Shown here: positions 8,277 to 16,527 of the stretch, piece after piece
How positions within the stretch are numbered: position 1 is the stretch's first letter
Layout: every line of letters begins with the position of its first letter
Assembly (NCBI RefSeq): GCF_900289045.1
Contig: NZ_LT985188.1
Location: 2,976,001-3,040,000 of the forward strand
Direction of reading: 5' to 3'
Length of the DNA stretch: 64,000 nucleotides
Source of the DNA: Micropruina glycogenica
GTDB taxonomy: Bacteria; Actinomycetota; Actinomycetes; Propionibacteriales; Propionibacteriaceae
Made by a program: the position numbers and the translations under genes
The notes under the pieces: generated by a model
What the model was told of the DNA's origin: nothing
What the model saw: the letters and a program-made list of their open reading frames with translations, nothing else
Database searches by the model: none

Positions 8277-9619
8277 GGCACCACTCGCATCCAACGCGCG
8301 TCGGTAGCTTCGTCGAGTTCGCCGCCGTCGGGGTCGTCCAACCGCTTCTCGGCCAGGGCGTGCCGGGTGCCCCACTGCGGGTTGCGCACCGGGTCGAACT
8401 CGGGCTGGTAAATGTCGCGCACCACCAGGCCGGCGATCCACAACTGCCCCGCGATGCGCACCACGATCGACGCCATGTACAGCCCATTGCCGCCCGAACC
8501 CGACGACAGGGTGCCGTCGAGGTGGGCCCAGATGGCGCCGAAGTAGATCAGTTCGGCCGCGCTCCAGATCAGCCAGTCACGCCAGCGCGGACGGGCCAGC
8601 ACCACGAAGGGCAGCAACCACAGCACGTACTGCGGCGAATAGACCTTGTTGATGATCAAGAACCACACCATCAGCAGCAGAAACCCCTGCGCGAGCCGCG
8701 GCCTGCGTGGCGCCAGCAGCAACAACGCACAGATCGCAGCGGTGCCGATCACCATCAACACCGTCTGCGCCGACGACACGTCGTCGATGGGGTGACCGGC
8801 CAGGCTGAGCAGGTACCAGATCGAGCCAAGGTCTGCGCCGCGGTCGACGTTGAAGGTCCAGAAGTACAGCCAGCCCGACGGGCTGAGCACGTAGACAGGC
8901 AGGTTGACCGCCACCCAACTGCCGGCCGCGCCGGCGACGGCGAGCCAGAACGTCCGCAGCCGTCCGGAGCGAAAACACAGCACCGCCAGAATCACGAACA
9001 GCAGCAGCGGGTACAACTTGGCCGCGATGCCGAGCCCCAGCCACACGCCCGCCCCGATCGGCCGCTTGCGCGCCCACGACACCAGGCCCAGCGACGTGAA
9101 CGCCAGCACCATGAAGTCCCAGTTGATCAGGCCCGTGGTCATCACCGCCGGCGCGAGGGCGATCATCATGGCGTCCCAGGGCCGCGACAACTGCAGGTGC
9201 GCCCACAACAGCACGATGAAGAAGCCGAACAGCAGCACGGCGTTGACGCCGGCGAAGATGGCGGCCGCCTGGGACATCTCGCTCGCCGGTACGTCGGGGC
9301 CGATCTGGCCACCCAGTGCGAGGGTGATGCGGCGGGCCACGTCCATGAAAGCCCCGGTGAGCACGGGGTACTCGACGTCGGCGGTGATGAACGGCACCTT
9401 GCCCTCGGCCAGCCCGCGCGCGTAGAACAGCGGCGTGATGTCTGAGTAGCACATCATCTTGTACACCGAGCCGCCCAGTTGGCACGGCAGTTGCCGCAGC
9501 ATCAGCACCAGATACGACACGGTGCCGGCCAGCAGCACCCAGGGTGGCGGGTTGAACCAGACCCCGTTGCGCTCGGCCCGGCGACCCAGCGCTCCACCCA
9601 GGGCCTGCGCCGTGCTCAT
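8264..9619 (-). CDS. GT87 (DUF2029) family membrane glycosyltransferase
   Basis: This 451-aa polytopic protein has the GT87 pattern: an N-terminal helix, an acidic first loop (CYSDITPLFYARGLAEG...ADVEYPVLTG), GLINWDFMVLAFTSLGL, and GLGIAAKLYPLLLF. Known GT87 members are mannosyltransferases of mycobacterial PIMs and lipomannan that use polyprenol-phosphate sugars. Its ATG overlaps the PonA stop in an ATGA, and its own end overlaps the PIG-V gene. GT87 next to ponA is a conserved actinobacterial arrangement, so a role in envelope glycan assembly is likely. Exact acceptor unknown. Confidence 0.85.
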   Translation of the reverse strand: MSTAQALGGALGRRAERNGVWFNPPPWVLLAGTVSYLVLMLRQLPCQLGGSVYKMMCYSDITPLFYARGLAEGKVPFITADVEYPVLTGAFMDVARRITLALGGQIGPDVPASEMSQAAAIFAGVNAVLLFGFFIVLLWAHLQLSRPWDAMMIALAPAVMTTGLINWDFMVLAFTSLGLVSWARKRPIGAGVWLGLGIAAKLYPLLLFVILAVLCFRSGRLRTFWLAVAGAAGSWVAVNLPVYVLSPSGWLYFWTFNVDRGADLGSIWYLLSLAGHPIDDVSSAQTVLMVIGTAAICALLLLAPRRPRLAQGFLLLMVWFLIINKVYSPQYVLWLLPFVVLARPRWRDWLIWSAAELIYFGAIWAHLDGTLSSGSGGNGLYMASIVVRIAGQLWIAGLVVRDIYQPEFDPVRNPQWGTRHALAEKRLDDPDGGELDEATDARWMRVVPWLR

Positions 9620-11745
9620 GTCTGCGTCGCCGACGGTCTGACGGTCGGACGTCCGTTCGACGGCTCGACGGTCGGTTGCGTCGTGGGTTCGGTGCTGGGT
9701 TCGGTCGTGGGTTCAGTGGTCGGCTGGGCGGCGGTCGCGCTCGGATTGCTCGTGCGGGTGGGCTGCGAGGTGCGGGCCGGGGCGGTTGGCGACTGGGTCG
9801 AGACGCGCTGGGTCGGGCCGTCGAAGGCGATGTCTTTGAGGCCGTCCTGCGCGACGCTCATGTACGACATCCACGTGCTGAGCGGGGGGCCCGACCCGAA
9901 GAAACCGGCCGGGTAGTAGTCGTTGAGGTCGTCGGTGCCCTCGTCGCCAGCCACGTACATGACGGCGGTGGCGATCTGCTTGCTCATGCCCACGAACCAG
10001 CAGGCGGTGGTCTTCGAACCGCCTGCGGCGTCGCGAATGTAATAGGTGCCGGTTTTGCCGGCGATCGGAAAGCCCATGTTTCCGGCCCGCGCAGCGGTGC
10101 CGTCCTGCACCACGTTGGTGAGCGCGTAGGCCACGTCGTTGGCCACATCGGCATCGACGGTCTGTTCGGCGGAGGTGTCGGCGGCGTAGACCACGGCGCC
10201 CGACGCGTCCTTCACCTGGGCGACCACGTGGGTGTCGATGTGCTTGCCATCCCGCGCGAACGTGGCGTAACCGGTGGCCTGGCTGAGCGGGCTGACCTCG
10301 GGAATGCCCAGCGGAACCCGGCTGATCGGCTCCCAGCCTGCGGCCTTGGGCAGGCCCGCGGCCTCGGCGAACGCGAGCGTGTTCTCGGGGCCGTCGTCCA
10401 TCTGGCCCTCGAGGTCGACATAGGCGGTGTTGATCGAGTTCGTGGTGGCCTGCAGCAGGTTCACGGTGCCGTAGTTGCGATCGCCGGCATTGCGCACGGG
10501 TGTGTTCTCGCCGGGCGGGGTGAACTGCGATCCGTTGAGCTTGTCGTTGAGGGTGAAGCCCTGATCGAGCGCGGCACCCAACGCGTACGGCTTGAACGTC
10601 GACCCGGTCGGACGGGCCGTGGTCGCCCAGTTGCGGCTGTCTTTGACGAAGTCGGGGCCGCCGTAGAGGGCGAGCACGCCGCCGGTCTCGACGTCAATGG
10701 ACGCCAACCCGGCGTGCAGGTTCTTCGCCTTCTTGTTGCCGGTGGCCGCGGTGTCAGCGGTGATCTTCTGCGCCGCCTTGACCGCCGCTTCTTGGGCTTT
10801 GGCGTCGAACGTGGTGATGATCGACAGCCCGCCGCCGTTGATCTGCTCCTCGGTGAAACCCTTGGCCTTCAGCTCGTCCTGCACCATGTTGAGCAGAAAG
10901 CCCTTGGGGCCGCCGAACTGCGAATCGCGTTCGACTTTGGGAAACTCGGGCAGTTCGGCGTAGATCTCGTTCTTCTGGGCCTCGGTCATGGTGCCCATCT
11001 CGACCATGCCGTTGATCGTGTACTGGTAACGCTCGAGCAGGTCGGCCGCCTGTTTGTCGCCCTTGGCCGGGTCGAGGTTGCCCGGATTGTTCACGATCGA
11101 CGTGAGCGCGATGGCCTGGGCGTCGGTCAGCTTCGCGGCGGGCTTGCCGAAGTAGGCCTGGGCGGCGGCCTCGATGCCGTAGGCGCCGCGTCCGAAGTAG
11201 ACGGTGTTGAGATAGCCGCCGAGAATCTCTTCTTTGCTCATCTCGTTGCCCATCTTGGCGGCGAGCAGAATCTCTTTGAACTTGCGGCTGAGGGTCTTCT
11301 CCTGGTTGAGGTAGAGCACCTTGATGTACTGCTGGGTGATCGTCGAGCCGCCCACCACGTCCTCACCGCGCACCACCGACACCACCGCCCGGGCGATGCC
11401 GGGTATCGAGATGCCGGGGTCGGTCCAGAACGTGCGGTTCTCACCGGCCACGATGGCGTCCTTCACGTTCTGCGGAATGTCTTCGTAGGCCAGGGTCTGC
11501 CGGTTCTGAATCTGGTAGCTGCCCAGCTTCTCTTTGCCGTCGTTGAAGTAGACGAACGAGGTGTTGGTTTGAAAGTCGGCGTTGGGGTCGGGCAGCTTCA
11601 CCGTGGCGTAGGCGAACCCGAGCACCCCGGCGCCGGCCAGCATGAGCACCAGCACGGTGATGCCGAACCAGGTGAAGAACCGGCGCCAGCCGCTCTTCTT
11701 CGTGGTCTTCTTGGTGTTCTTGGGTGAGCGTCTGGCGTCAGCCAT
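9616..11745 (-). CDS. ponA: Bifunctional penicillin-binding protein (class A PBP)
   Basis: This 709-aa protein has a short basic cytoplasmic tail, one membrane anchor (about 24-46), a glycosyltransferase domain and a transpeptidase domain. The glycosyltransferase shows the catalytic Glu102 (AGENRTFWTDPGI) and GGSTITQQ (132-139). The transpeptidase has the nucleophile Ser382 in STFK, an SIN motif (TTNSINTAY) and KTGT with Lys564. The last ~70 residues are a Thr/Pro/Ser-rich tail with TEPTTEPSTEP repeats, probably a flexible wall-spanning stretch. It polymerises lipid II and cross-links peptidoglycan. Its start overlaps the DUF5318 gene by 8 bp and its end overlaps GT87 by 4 bp. Confidence 0.95.
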   Translation of the reverse strand: MADARRSPKNTKKTTKKSGWRRFFTWFGITVLVLMLAGAGVLGFAYATVKLPDPNADFQTNTSFVYFNDGKEKLGSYQIQNRQTLAYEDIPQNVKDAIVAGENRTFWTDPGISIPGIARAVVSVVRGEDVVGGSTITQQYIKVLYLNQEKTLSRKFKEILLAAKMGNEMSKEEILGGYLNTVYFGRGAYGIEAAAQAYFGKPAAKLTDAQAIALTSIVNNPGNLDPAKGDKQAADLLERYQYTINGMVEMGTMTEAQKNEIYAELPEFPKVERDSQFGGPKGFLLNMVQDELKAKGFTEEQINGGGLSIITTFDAKAQEAAVKAAQKITADTAATGNKKAKNLHAGLASIDVETGGVLALYGGPDFVKDSRNWATTARPTGSTFKPYALGAALDQGFTLNDKLNGSQFTPPGENTPVRNAGDRNYGTVNLLQATTNSINTAYVDLEGQMDDGPENTLAFAEAAGLPKAAGWEPISRVPLGIPEVSPLSQATGYATFARDGKHIDTHVVAQVKDASGAVVYAADTSAEQTVDADVANDVAYALTNVVQDGTAARAGNMGFPIAGKTGTYYIRDAAGGSKTTACWFVGMSKQIATAVMYVAGDEGTDDLNDYYPAGFFGSGPPLSTWMSYMSVAQDGLKDIAFDGPTQRVSTQSPTAPARTSQPTRTSNPSATAAQPTTEPTTEPSTEPTTQPTVEPSNGRPTVRPSATQT

Positions 11746-12154
11746 AGATGTCCTCGACGGTTTTTTGGCGGCGGGGCGGACGACGCTTCACGCCGTCACC
11801 CAGCAGAAACGAACTGGTCATGTGGTTCCAGCCGCAGTCGGTGCACACCTCGACCACGCGCACCGTGAACTCGCCGAACTCGCTCTGCATCTCGTCCAAC
11901 TCTTGGGTGGACTTGATGCGCCCCGAGTACTGGCCGAGTTGCTCACCGAACACGTAGTTGAGGTTCACCATCAGGCTGTCGCAGATCGGGCAGCGCTGGT
12001 CGGCGACCTCTCCGTGGTGCAGGGCGGCACGGATCAGCATGGGGTCTGCGTCACAGGCGTCCGAGCGCGACAGGGTACGCGGCGAACGCCGCAGCGCCTG
12101 CAGGGTGTTTCGGCGTTGCAACGCGTAGTCGATCACCTCGCGCTTGGACCACAT
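11738..12154 (-). CDS. DUF5318 zinc-ribbon-like protein
   Basis: This 138-aa protein starts MWSKREVIDYALQRR and contains two cysteine pairs, CPIC (near residue 56) and CTDC (near residue 107), which would bind one zinc ion. This matches the actinobacterial family DUF5318, usually found just before a class A PBP gene. Its function is not established. The position as first gene of the PonA operon, with an 8-bp overlap into ponA, suggests a cell-wall-related or regulatory role. No membrane segment is visible. Confidence 0.85.
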   Translation of the reverse strand: MWSKREVIDYALQRRNTLQALRRSPRTLSRSDACDADPMLIRAALHHGEVADQRCPICDSLMVNLNYVFGEQLGQYSGRIKSTQELDEMQSEFGEFTVRVVEVCTDCGWNHMTSSFLLGDGVKRRPPRRQKTVEDIYG

Positions 12155-12283
12155 GGCAACCAGGGTAGTTGGACGCCGTGGGTGGGGTCGATTGTTGTAC
12201 TCGGGCAGCCCCGAGACCTCGGTCCACTGCTGGGTTCGGCGGGTCGAAGGCGGACGGGCTAAGATCGTCCGGGTTCAAACCTC

Positions 12284-12359
12284 GGGGACGTGGCGCAACT
12301 GGCAGCGCAAGACCTTTGCAAGGTCGAGGTTGAGGGTTCGAGTCCCTTCGTCTCCACCA
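12284..12359 (+). tRNA. tRNA-Ala (anticodon TGC)
   Basis: A 76-nt cloverleaf with encoded CCA. The acceptor stem GGGGACG/CGTCTCC contains the G3-U70 wobble pair that defines alanine tRNAs. The D stem is GCGC/GCGC, the anticodon loop TTTGCAA (anticodon TGC), and the T arm GAGGG-TTCGAGT-CCCTT. The anticodon stem has four Watson-Crick pairs, but position 27-43 is an A-G mismatch. It stands alone between the DUF5318 gene (opposite strand) and a small gene downstream. Confidence 0.9.
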
Positions 12360-12404
12360 TCGGGCCGACTTGCGGACCGCACCCGGCCGACGCTTCACCG
12401 ACAG

Positions 12405-12480
12405 AGATCCCGTCTTCCACCGGGATGACGGTTGACCGCCACTCTCGTCATTCCGGCGACCGCCGGAATCTCCCGGCGCA
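12405..12480. repeat. Family-A hairpin repeats (degenerate)
   Basis: Two divergent family-A units: GATCCCGTCTTCCACCGGGAT near 12405-12427, and CATTCCGGCGACCGCCGGAAT near 12450-12472. In the second, both arms carry matching C-to-T and G-to-A changes, so the stem is preserved. They sit just after the tRNA gene. Confidence 0.65.
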
Positions 12481-12519
12481 ACCCCACATGGAGACCCCTG
12501 ACGTTTAGTCTGCTGGGCC

Positions 12520-12813
12520 ATGGGTCTGTTCTCCAACGATGATCATCAGCTCGAACTGCGGGTTCAACAGCTCGAAGACCAGGTGGCGCAGCTCTGGCAG
12601 CTCGTGCAGCGGCAGCAACTCGAACCGAACGGCGAGCCGGACGGCTTCGTGCAGCCGACCTGGCAACCGCAGTCGGTCAGCGACGACCCGGTCTGGCTGC
12701 CCGAGGTTCGCGCGCTGGTCGGACGCGACCGAAAGATCGAAGCGATCAAGCGGGTGCGCGAATACACCGGTTGGGGGCTGGCCGAGGCGAAGCAATACGT
12801 CGACCGGCTCTAG
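12520..12813 (+). CDS. Small ribosomal protein L7/L12 C-terminal-domain-like protein
   Basis: This 97-aa protein has an N-terminal coiled-coil-like helix (LELRVQQLEDQVAQLWQLVQRQQ, about 10-32). A flexible linker follows, and then a C-terminal segment (about 62-97: EVRALVGRDRKIEAIKRVRE followed by YTGWGLAEAKQYVDRL). This matches the first helix, turn and second helix of the L7/L12 C-terminal domain (KIxVIKxVRExTGLGLKEAK in L12). It lacks the L12 N-terminal dimerisation domain and is far from ribosomal genes, so it is not a ribosomal protein. Domain relation clear, function unknown. Confidence 0.7.
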   Translation: MGLFSNDDHQLELRVQQLEDQVAQLWQLVQRQQLEPNGEPDGFVQPTWQPQSVSDDPVWLPEVRALVGRDRKIEAIKRVREYTGWGLAEAKQYVDRL

Positions 12814-12836
12814 AGGCCGCAGTATCGCGGCACCGT

Positions 12837-12900
12837 TGGTCGAGCTTGTCGAGAGCGCTGTGACCAGGGGTTTCGACAAGCTCAACCAGCAACAAGCTCA
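12837..12900. repeat. Family-C palindromic repeat
   Basis: GGTCGAGCTTGTCGAGAGC is followed by the near-complement GTTTCGACAAGCTCAACCAGC, and then by two shorter AGCTCAACC fragments. It lies between convergent genes and can fold into a ~19-bp imperfect stem. Confidence 0.65.
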
Positions 12901-12913
12901 ACCGGCGACCAGC

Positions 12914-13993
12914 TCAACCAGCGGTTTCGCGACCTCTGGGCAGGTGGGCGAACTTGGCGATGGTCGCCTCGGCTCGGCGCACCCTGGCCGGCTCGCCGGC
13001 CGGTATCACGTCGGTGAGAAACCCGTAGTCGTCGAGGTGTTGGTGGGCCTGCGGGTCGCCCTGCGCGGCCCGCAGCTTCTGCAGCGACCACCAGTCGGCC
13101 ACGTCACCCCAGCCCGGTGTGGCCAGCGCACCGCCGAACTGCTGCACCGCCAGGCCCGCCGTCAGCGCAGCGAACCGCAGCCGCTGCTGCAAGGGCCAGC
13201 CCGCGAGGGTACCGGCCACCAGCGCCGCACCGAAGCAGTCGCCCGCACCCGTCGGGTCGATCGCCCGCACGGGCAAGGCCGGCACCCGCGCCCACTCACC
13301 CGTGCTGCCGTCGGTGGCGATCGCCCCGTCGGCACCCAGCGTCACCACCGCGCAGGGCGCCAGATCGGCCAGCCGTTCGAGCGCCTCCTCGGGTGTTGAC
13401 GTGCGGGTGTACGCCATGGCTTCGCGATCGTTGGGCATGAAGCAATGACACCCCGCCAGCCGGTCGAGCATGCAGGGGTCCCAGGCGCCGGTGCCGTCCC
13501 AGCCGACGTCGGCGAACACCAGAGCGCCGTCGGCCCGCAACGATTGCCACCAGGGGTCGCCATCGAGTTCGGCGATCACCGCCCGGGCGGATGCCCCCTG
13601 CTCCAACAGGCCAGAGGTGGGCACGGGCGCCTCGTGGCCGTGGGTGACCATCGCCCGATCACCCGCGTAGGCCATCGAGACGGTCACCGGGGTGTGCCAG
13701 CCGTCGAACGTGGGCGACATCGAGGTGTCGATACCCTCTTGATCGGTGAGCACCTGCCGGCACCACTGCCCGTAGCCGTCGTCACCGAACCCGGCGATCA
13801 GCCCGGTGTGCAGACCGAGCCGCGACAGCGCCACTGCCAAGTTTGCGATGCCGCCGGGCGACGAACCCATGCCGGCGGCCCAGACCTCGGTGCCCGGGGC
13901 CGGCGGGTTCGGCAACTCGGTGAACACGACGTCGAGAAACACCATGCCGGCCACCAGCACATCGAAGGCTGGAGCGGTCGCCGCCGACGTCAC
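12914..13993 (-). CDS. PfkB-family carbohydrate kinase
   Basis: This 359-aa kinase has the PfkB/ribokinase signatures: an N-terminal GSSPGGIANLAVALSRLG segment (substrate and anion site) and DPTGAGDCFGAALVAG (246-261), whose Asp252 is the catalytic base. The sugar substrate cannot be told from sequence. It starts at a GTG that overlaps the stop of a 39-codon reading frame upstream (GTGA), so translation may be coupled to it. No sugar transporter or isomerase lies nearby. Family certain, substrate unknown. Confidence 0.88.
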   Translation of the reverse strand: MTSAATAPAFDVLVAGMVFLDVVFTELPNPPAPGTEVWAAGMGSSPGGIANLAVALSRLGLHTGLIAGFGDDGYGQWCRQVLTDQEGIDTSMSPTFDGWHTPVTVSMAYAGDRAMVTHGHEAPVPTSGLLEQGASARAVIAELDGDPWWQSLRADGALVFADVGWDGTGAWDPCMLDRLAGCHCFMPNDREAMAYTRTSTPEEALERLADLAPCAVVTLGADGAIATDGSTGEWARVPALPVRAIDPTGAGDCFGAALVAGTLAGWPLQQRLRFAALTAGLAVQQFGGALATPGWGDVADWWSLQKLRAAQGDPQAHQHLDDYGFLTDVIPAGEPARVRRAEATIAKFAHLPRGRETAG

Positions 13994-14109
13994 AGCTGAT
14001 CGGTTTCTGCAGCCCAGACGCCCGCGACGCGCGCACGTCGGCGCCGGCGGGGTTTCGTCACGACGACCAGCGCCACCACCAGCAACAGCACGCCGATCAG
14101 GGGTTTCAT
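13990..14109 (-). CDS. Putative 39-aa membrane peptide upstream of the sugar kinase
   Basis: The reading frame MKPLIGVLLLVVALVVVTK followed by PRRRRRAR has one hydrophobic segment (about 4-17) and a strongly basic cytoplasmic stretch. It ends in a GTGA overlap with the PfkB start, the coupling style used throughout this window, which is the main reason to think it real. A clear ribosome site is missing. It could instead be an untranslated leader. No family recognised. Confidence 0.45.
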   Translation of the reverse strand: MKPLIGVLLLVVALVVVTKPRRRRRARVAGVWAAETDQL

Positions 14110-14259
14110 GGCGCGGAGTCTAGCGATTCTTGCTGACGCCGCCGGTTTCCCGACATTGCTCGCGGTTGGTGACGTTGCTCGCGTACGAACACGAGCAACG
14201 AGCGCTTGCGAGCAACGTCGTTGGTGAGCGGCACTGGAGTGCCTGATCAGCTGCTCGCG

Positions 14260-15219
14260 TCAGCGCGGCGGCAACTGCGCCAACGGCGCCCACGGATCGG
14301 CCTGCTTGGCCACCCACACCCGAGGTTGCTCCGCCCGCAGCGCGTTGGCCAGCCCCCGCATCAGGTTCTGATCGGGCACGATCACCTCGCCGCCGCCCCA
14401 TGTGCTGACCCCCGCCAAAGGCAGCGGGGCCGCCGTCACCGCGTCGGCCGACAACTGCATGTCGAGGGCCAATCGCCGAATCTCACCAGCGGTGAGCCCT
14501 GCGTCAACGGTGACACACGAGTTGAGCACGTCGCCGATGTTCTCGACCTTGGCCGGGTTGGTCAGGGTGTCGCCCCCGATCAAGCCCTGGACGATCTCGA
14601 CGAACACCGCCTGGGTGCGCTCCAGCGTGGTCATCGAATGCTTGGACGACGTCAGGTACGCCGTTGCCGACGCGCCGGTGAGCCGTAACGCTCCTGCCGG
14701 AAAGTGCCAGCCGTTCGCGGCCGTCTCGACCCGGTTGTCGACACCGACCCCGCCGAGCACGTCCACGATCGCGGTGAAGCCGTCGAGGTCGATCTGCACC
14801 ATATGGTCGATGCGCAGCCCCATCAGGGTTTCGACCGCACGCACCGCACTCATCGGCCCGGCACCGAAGCGCGCCGCCAACGTCGAGTCCTTGCCCTGGG
14901 CGTCGGCAACCAGCAGATTGGCCGGCAACCCCACCAGGTGCAGCGCGTCGCTGGCCGACGACAGTTGCGCCAGATAGGCGCTCGCCAGCCGTCCGTCGTC
15001 GTCGCTGACCAGCACCAGAAACCGGGTCGCGGCGGGCCCGTCGGCGTGCTGCGGCGAGGGACGTCCGCTGTAGTCGGGCAGCGGAGTGGTGCGCTGCAGG
15101 CCCGACATCGCCTGCGTAACGGCCCCCAGGTAGAGCGAAACCAGGCCGAGCACCCCGGCCACCACCACGAACGCGCCGAGGGTGGCAACGGCCACCAGAC
15201 GGTCGCTCCGGCTACGCAT
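14260..15219 (-). CDS. LCP (LytR-CpsA-Psr)-like membrane protein, catalytic residues not conserved
   Basis: This 319-aa protein has an N-terminal membrane helix (about 8-32). It is followed by an LCP-like fold with the family landmarks TLAARFGAGPMSAVRAVETLMGLRIDHM and DLDGFTAIVDVLGGVGVDN. LCP enzymes attach teichoic acid or arabinogalactan-type polymers to peptidoglycan. The usual S-x-PRD motif reads LVGLPANLLV, and the late R-x-RQ region (ARxRxxDxDxxR) is missing, so the phosphate-binding arginines are largely gone. It may be a non-catalytic homologue. The long upstream extension of this frame antisense to the kinase gene was rejected; ATG 15219 precedes the membrane anchor and is divergent from the sensor kinase. 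Confidence 0.7.
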   Translation of the reverse strand: MRSRSDRLVAVATLGAFVVVAGVLGLVSLYLGAVTQAMSGLQRTTPLPDYSGRPSPQHADGPAATRFLVLVSDDDGRLASAYLAQLSSASDALHLVGLPANLLVADAQGKDSTLAARFGAGPMSAVRAVETLMGLRIDHMVQIDLDGFTAIVDVLGGVGVDNRVETAANGWHFPAGALRLTGASATAYLTSSKHSMTTLERTQAVFVEIVQGLIGGDTLTNPAKVENIGDVLNSCVTVDAGLTAGEIRRLALDMQLSADAVTAAPLPLAGVSTWGGGEVIVPDQNLMRGLANALRAEQPRVWVAKQADPWAPLAQLPPR

Positions 15220-15279
15220 GACCCCCAGGCTAGGTTGTGCGGGCAACCGACCCCCACCGTGACGCCTACGCTTAGTGCG

Positions 15280-16527
15280 ATGAACACCCGCGAGCTGCTG
15301 TTTCCACCCGGTGCCACCCGGCACGACTGGGTGCTCGACGGCATGCTCGCCCTGGCGATGTTTCTGGTCACCGTGCTGCCCTACGCCAGCTACTCGGCCT
15401 GGAACACCACCCCCCGCATGCTGCTGATGGTCACCCTGTCGCTGATGGTGCTGCCGCTGGTGCTGCGCCGGCATTCGCCGTTGTTGATGCTGGCCGGCTG
15501 CACGTTCGCGGGCATCGTGCAGGTGATCGTGGTCAACACCTTCACCGCCACCCTGGTGGTGTTGCCGATCGTGGCCTACTCGGTGGCGCGCTGGGTGCCC
15601 GGTGTCGCGGCCCGCTCGGTGGTGGCCATCGGCGGGTTCGCCTCGATCATCGGCCCTCTGCGCTGGGCGACCGCCACCCAGGGCTTCACGATCAGCGCCC
15701 GCGGCATCGTGCTGTTCGTGCTGGCCAGCTTCGTGTGCCTGGGCCTGATCGTCACCCCGTATGCGATCGGACGCCGCGTGCGCGAGTCGTCCGTGGCGCA
15801 CGCCGACCGCATCGCCGCCGCCGAAGAGCGGTACCAACTGTTGCTCGCCGAGCGCGAGCAGCAGGCGCGGCTGGCCGAGTCGCGGGCCCGGGCCACCATC
15901 GCCCGCGAACTGCACGACATCGTGGCCCACTCGCTGTCGGTGATGATCGTGCAGGCCGAGGGCGGACGGGCCGTGGCCGCCAAGAGACCGGAGGCGGCGG
16001 TGAACGCCCTCGACACCATCGCCGACACCGGACGCGAGGCGCTCAGCGAGATGCGCCGCATCGTCGGGGTGCTGCGCAGCGAACCCGAACGCCGCGGCGC
16101 CGACTGGGAACCCGCGCCTTCACTGGCCGACATCGGCGAACTGGTGCACCGGGCGTCCGACCGGGCCACGCTGGTGGTGCACGGGCAGCCGCCCCGGGTC
16201 TCGCCCGCCCTCGAACTCACCATCTACCGGGTGGTGCAAGAGGCGCTCACGAACTTTCTCAAGCACGCCGGCCCCACCGCCACCGCCGTGGTCACCCTTG
16301 CGTACCACCCCACCGAGATCATGGTCGAGATCGTCGACAACGGCCCCGGCCCCACCCAGGTGACCACCACGCCGGGGCACGGCCTGCGCGGCATGGCCGA
16401 GCGGGTCACCTCGATGGACGGACGCCTCGAAGCGCACCCGTTGGCCCTGGGCGGCTTCGTGGTGCGTGCCGTCCTGCCCGTTCACCACCGCGCCACCACC
16501 ACCATCGACAGGGGAGTGCATCGATGA
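15280..16527 (+). CDS. Sensor histidine kinase (NarL/DesK-type)
   Basis: This 415-aa protein has several N-terminal membrane helices (about 18-165), a coiled linker, then a HisKA_3 dimerisation domain. The phospho-accepting His212 lies in ARELHDIVAHSLSVMIVQAEG. The C-terminal ATP-binding domain shows EALTNFLKHAG, VDNGPG and GHGLRGMAERV. This is the common actinobacterial two-component sensor with a membrane-embedded detector. Its stop overlaps the response regulator start (ATGA), so the two form a pair. It is divergent from the LCP-like gene. The signal is unknown. Confidence 0.92.
   Translation: MNTRELLFPPGATRHDWVLDGMLALAMFLVTVLPYASYSAWNTTPRMLLMVTLSLMVLPLVLRRHSPLLMLAGCTFAGIVQVIVVNTFTATLVVLPIVAYSVARWVPGVAARSVVAIGGFASIIGPLRWATATQGFTISARGIVLFVLASFVCLGLIVTPYAIGRRVRESSVAHADRIAAAEERYQLLLAEREQQARLAESRARATIARELHDIVAHSLSVMIVQAEGGRAVAAKRPEAAVNALDTIADTGREALSEMRRIVGVLRSEPERRGADWEPAPSLADIGELVHRASDRATLVVHGQPPRVSPALELTIYRVVQEALTNFLKHAGPTATAVVTLAYHPTEIMVEIVDNGPGPTQVTTTPGHGLRGMAERVTSMDGRLEAHPLALGGFVVRAVLPVHHRATTTIDRGVHR

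Noticed and set aside
9676-11727. 683-codon open frame antisense to ponA
   Set aside because: Low-complexity Gly/Val/Arg composition and no motifs, while the other strand has every PBP catalytic motif.
12284-12359. Reading the tRNA as tRNA-Cys (GCA)
   Set aside because: A loop placing GCA as anticodon breaks the anticodon stem, and the G3-U70 pair is specific for alanine.
15220-15930. N-terminal extension of the LCP-like protein antisense to the sensor kinase
   Set aside because: The extension is Gln/His/Arg-rich, and the true N-terminal membrane anchor begins at ATG 15219.
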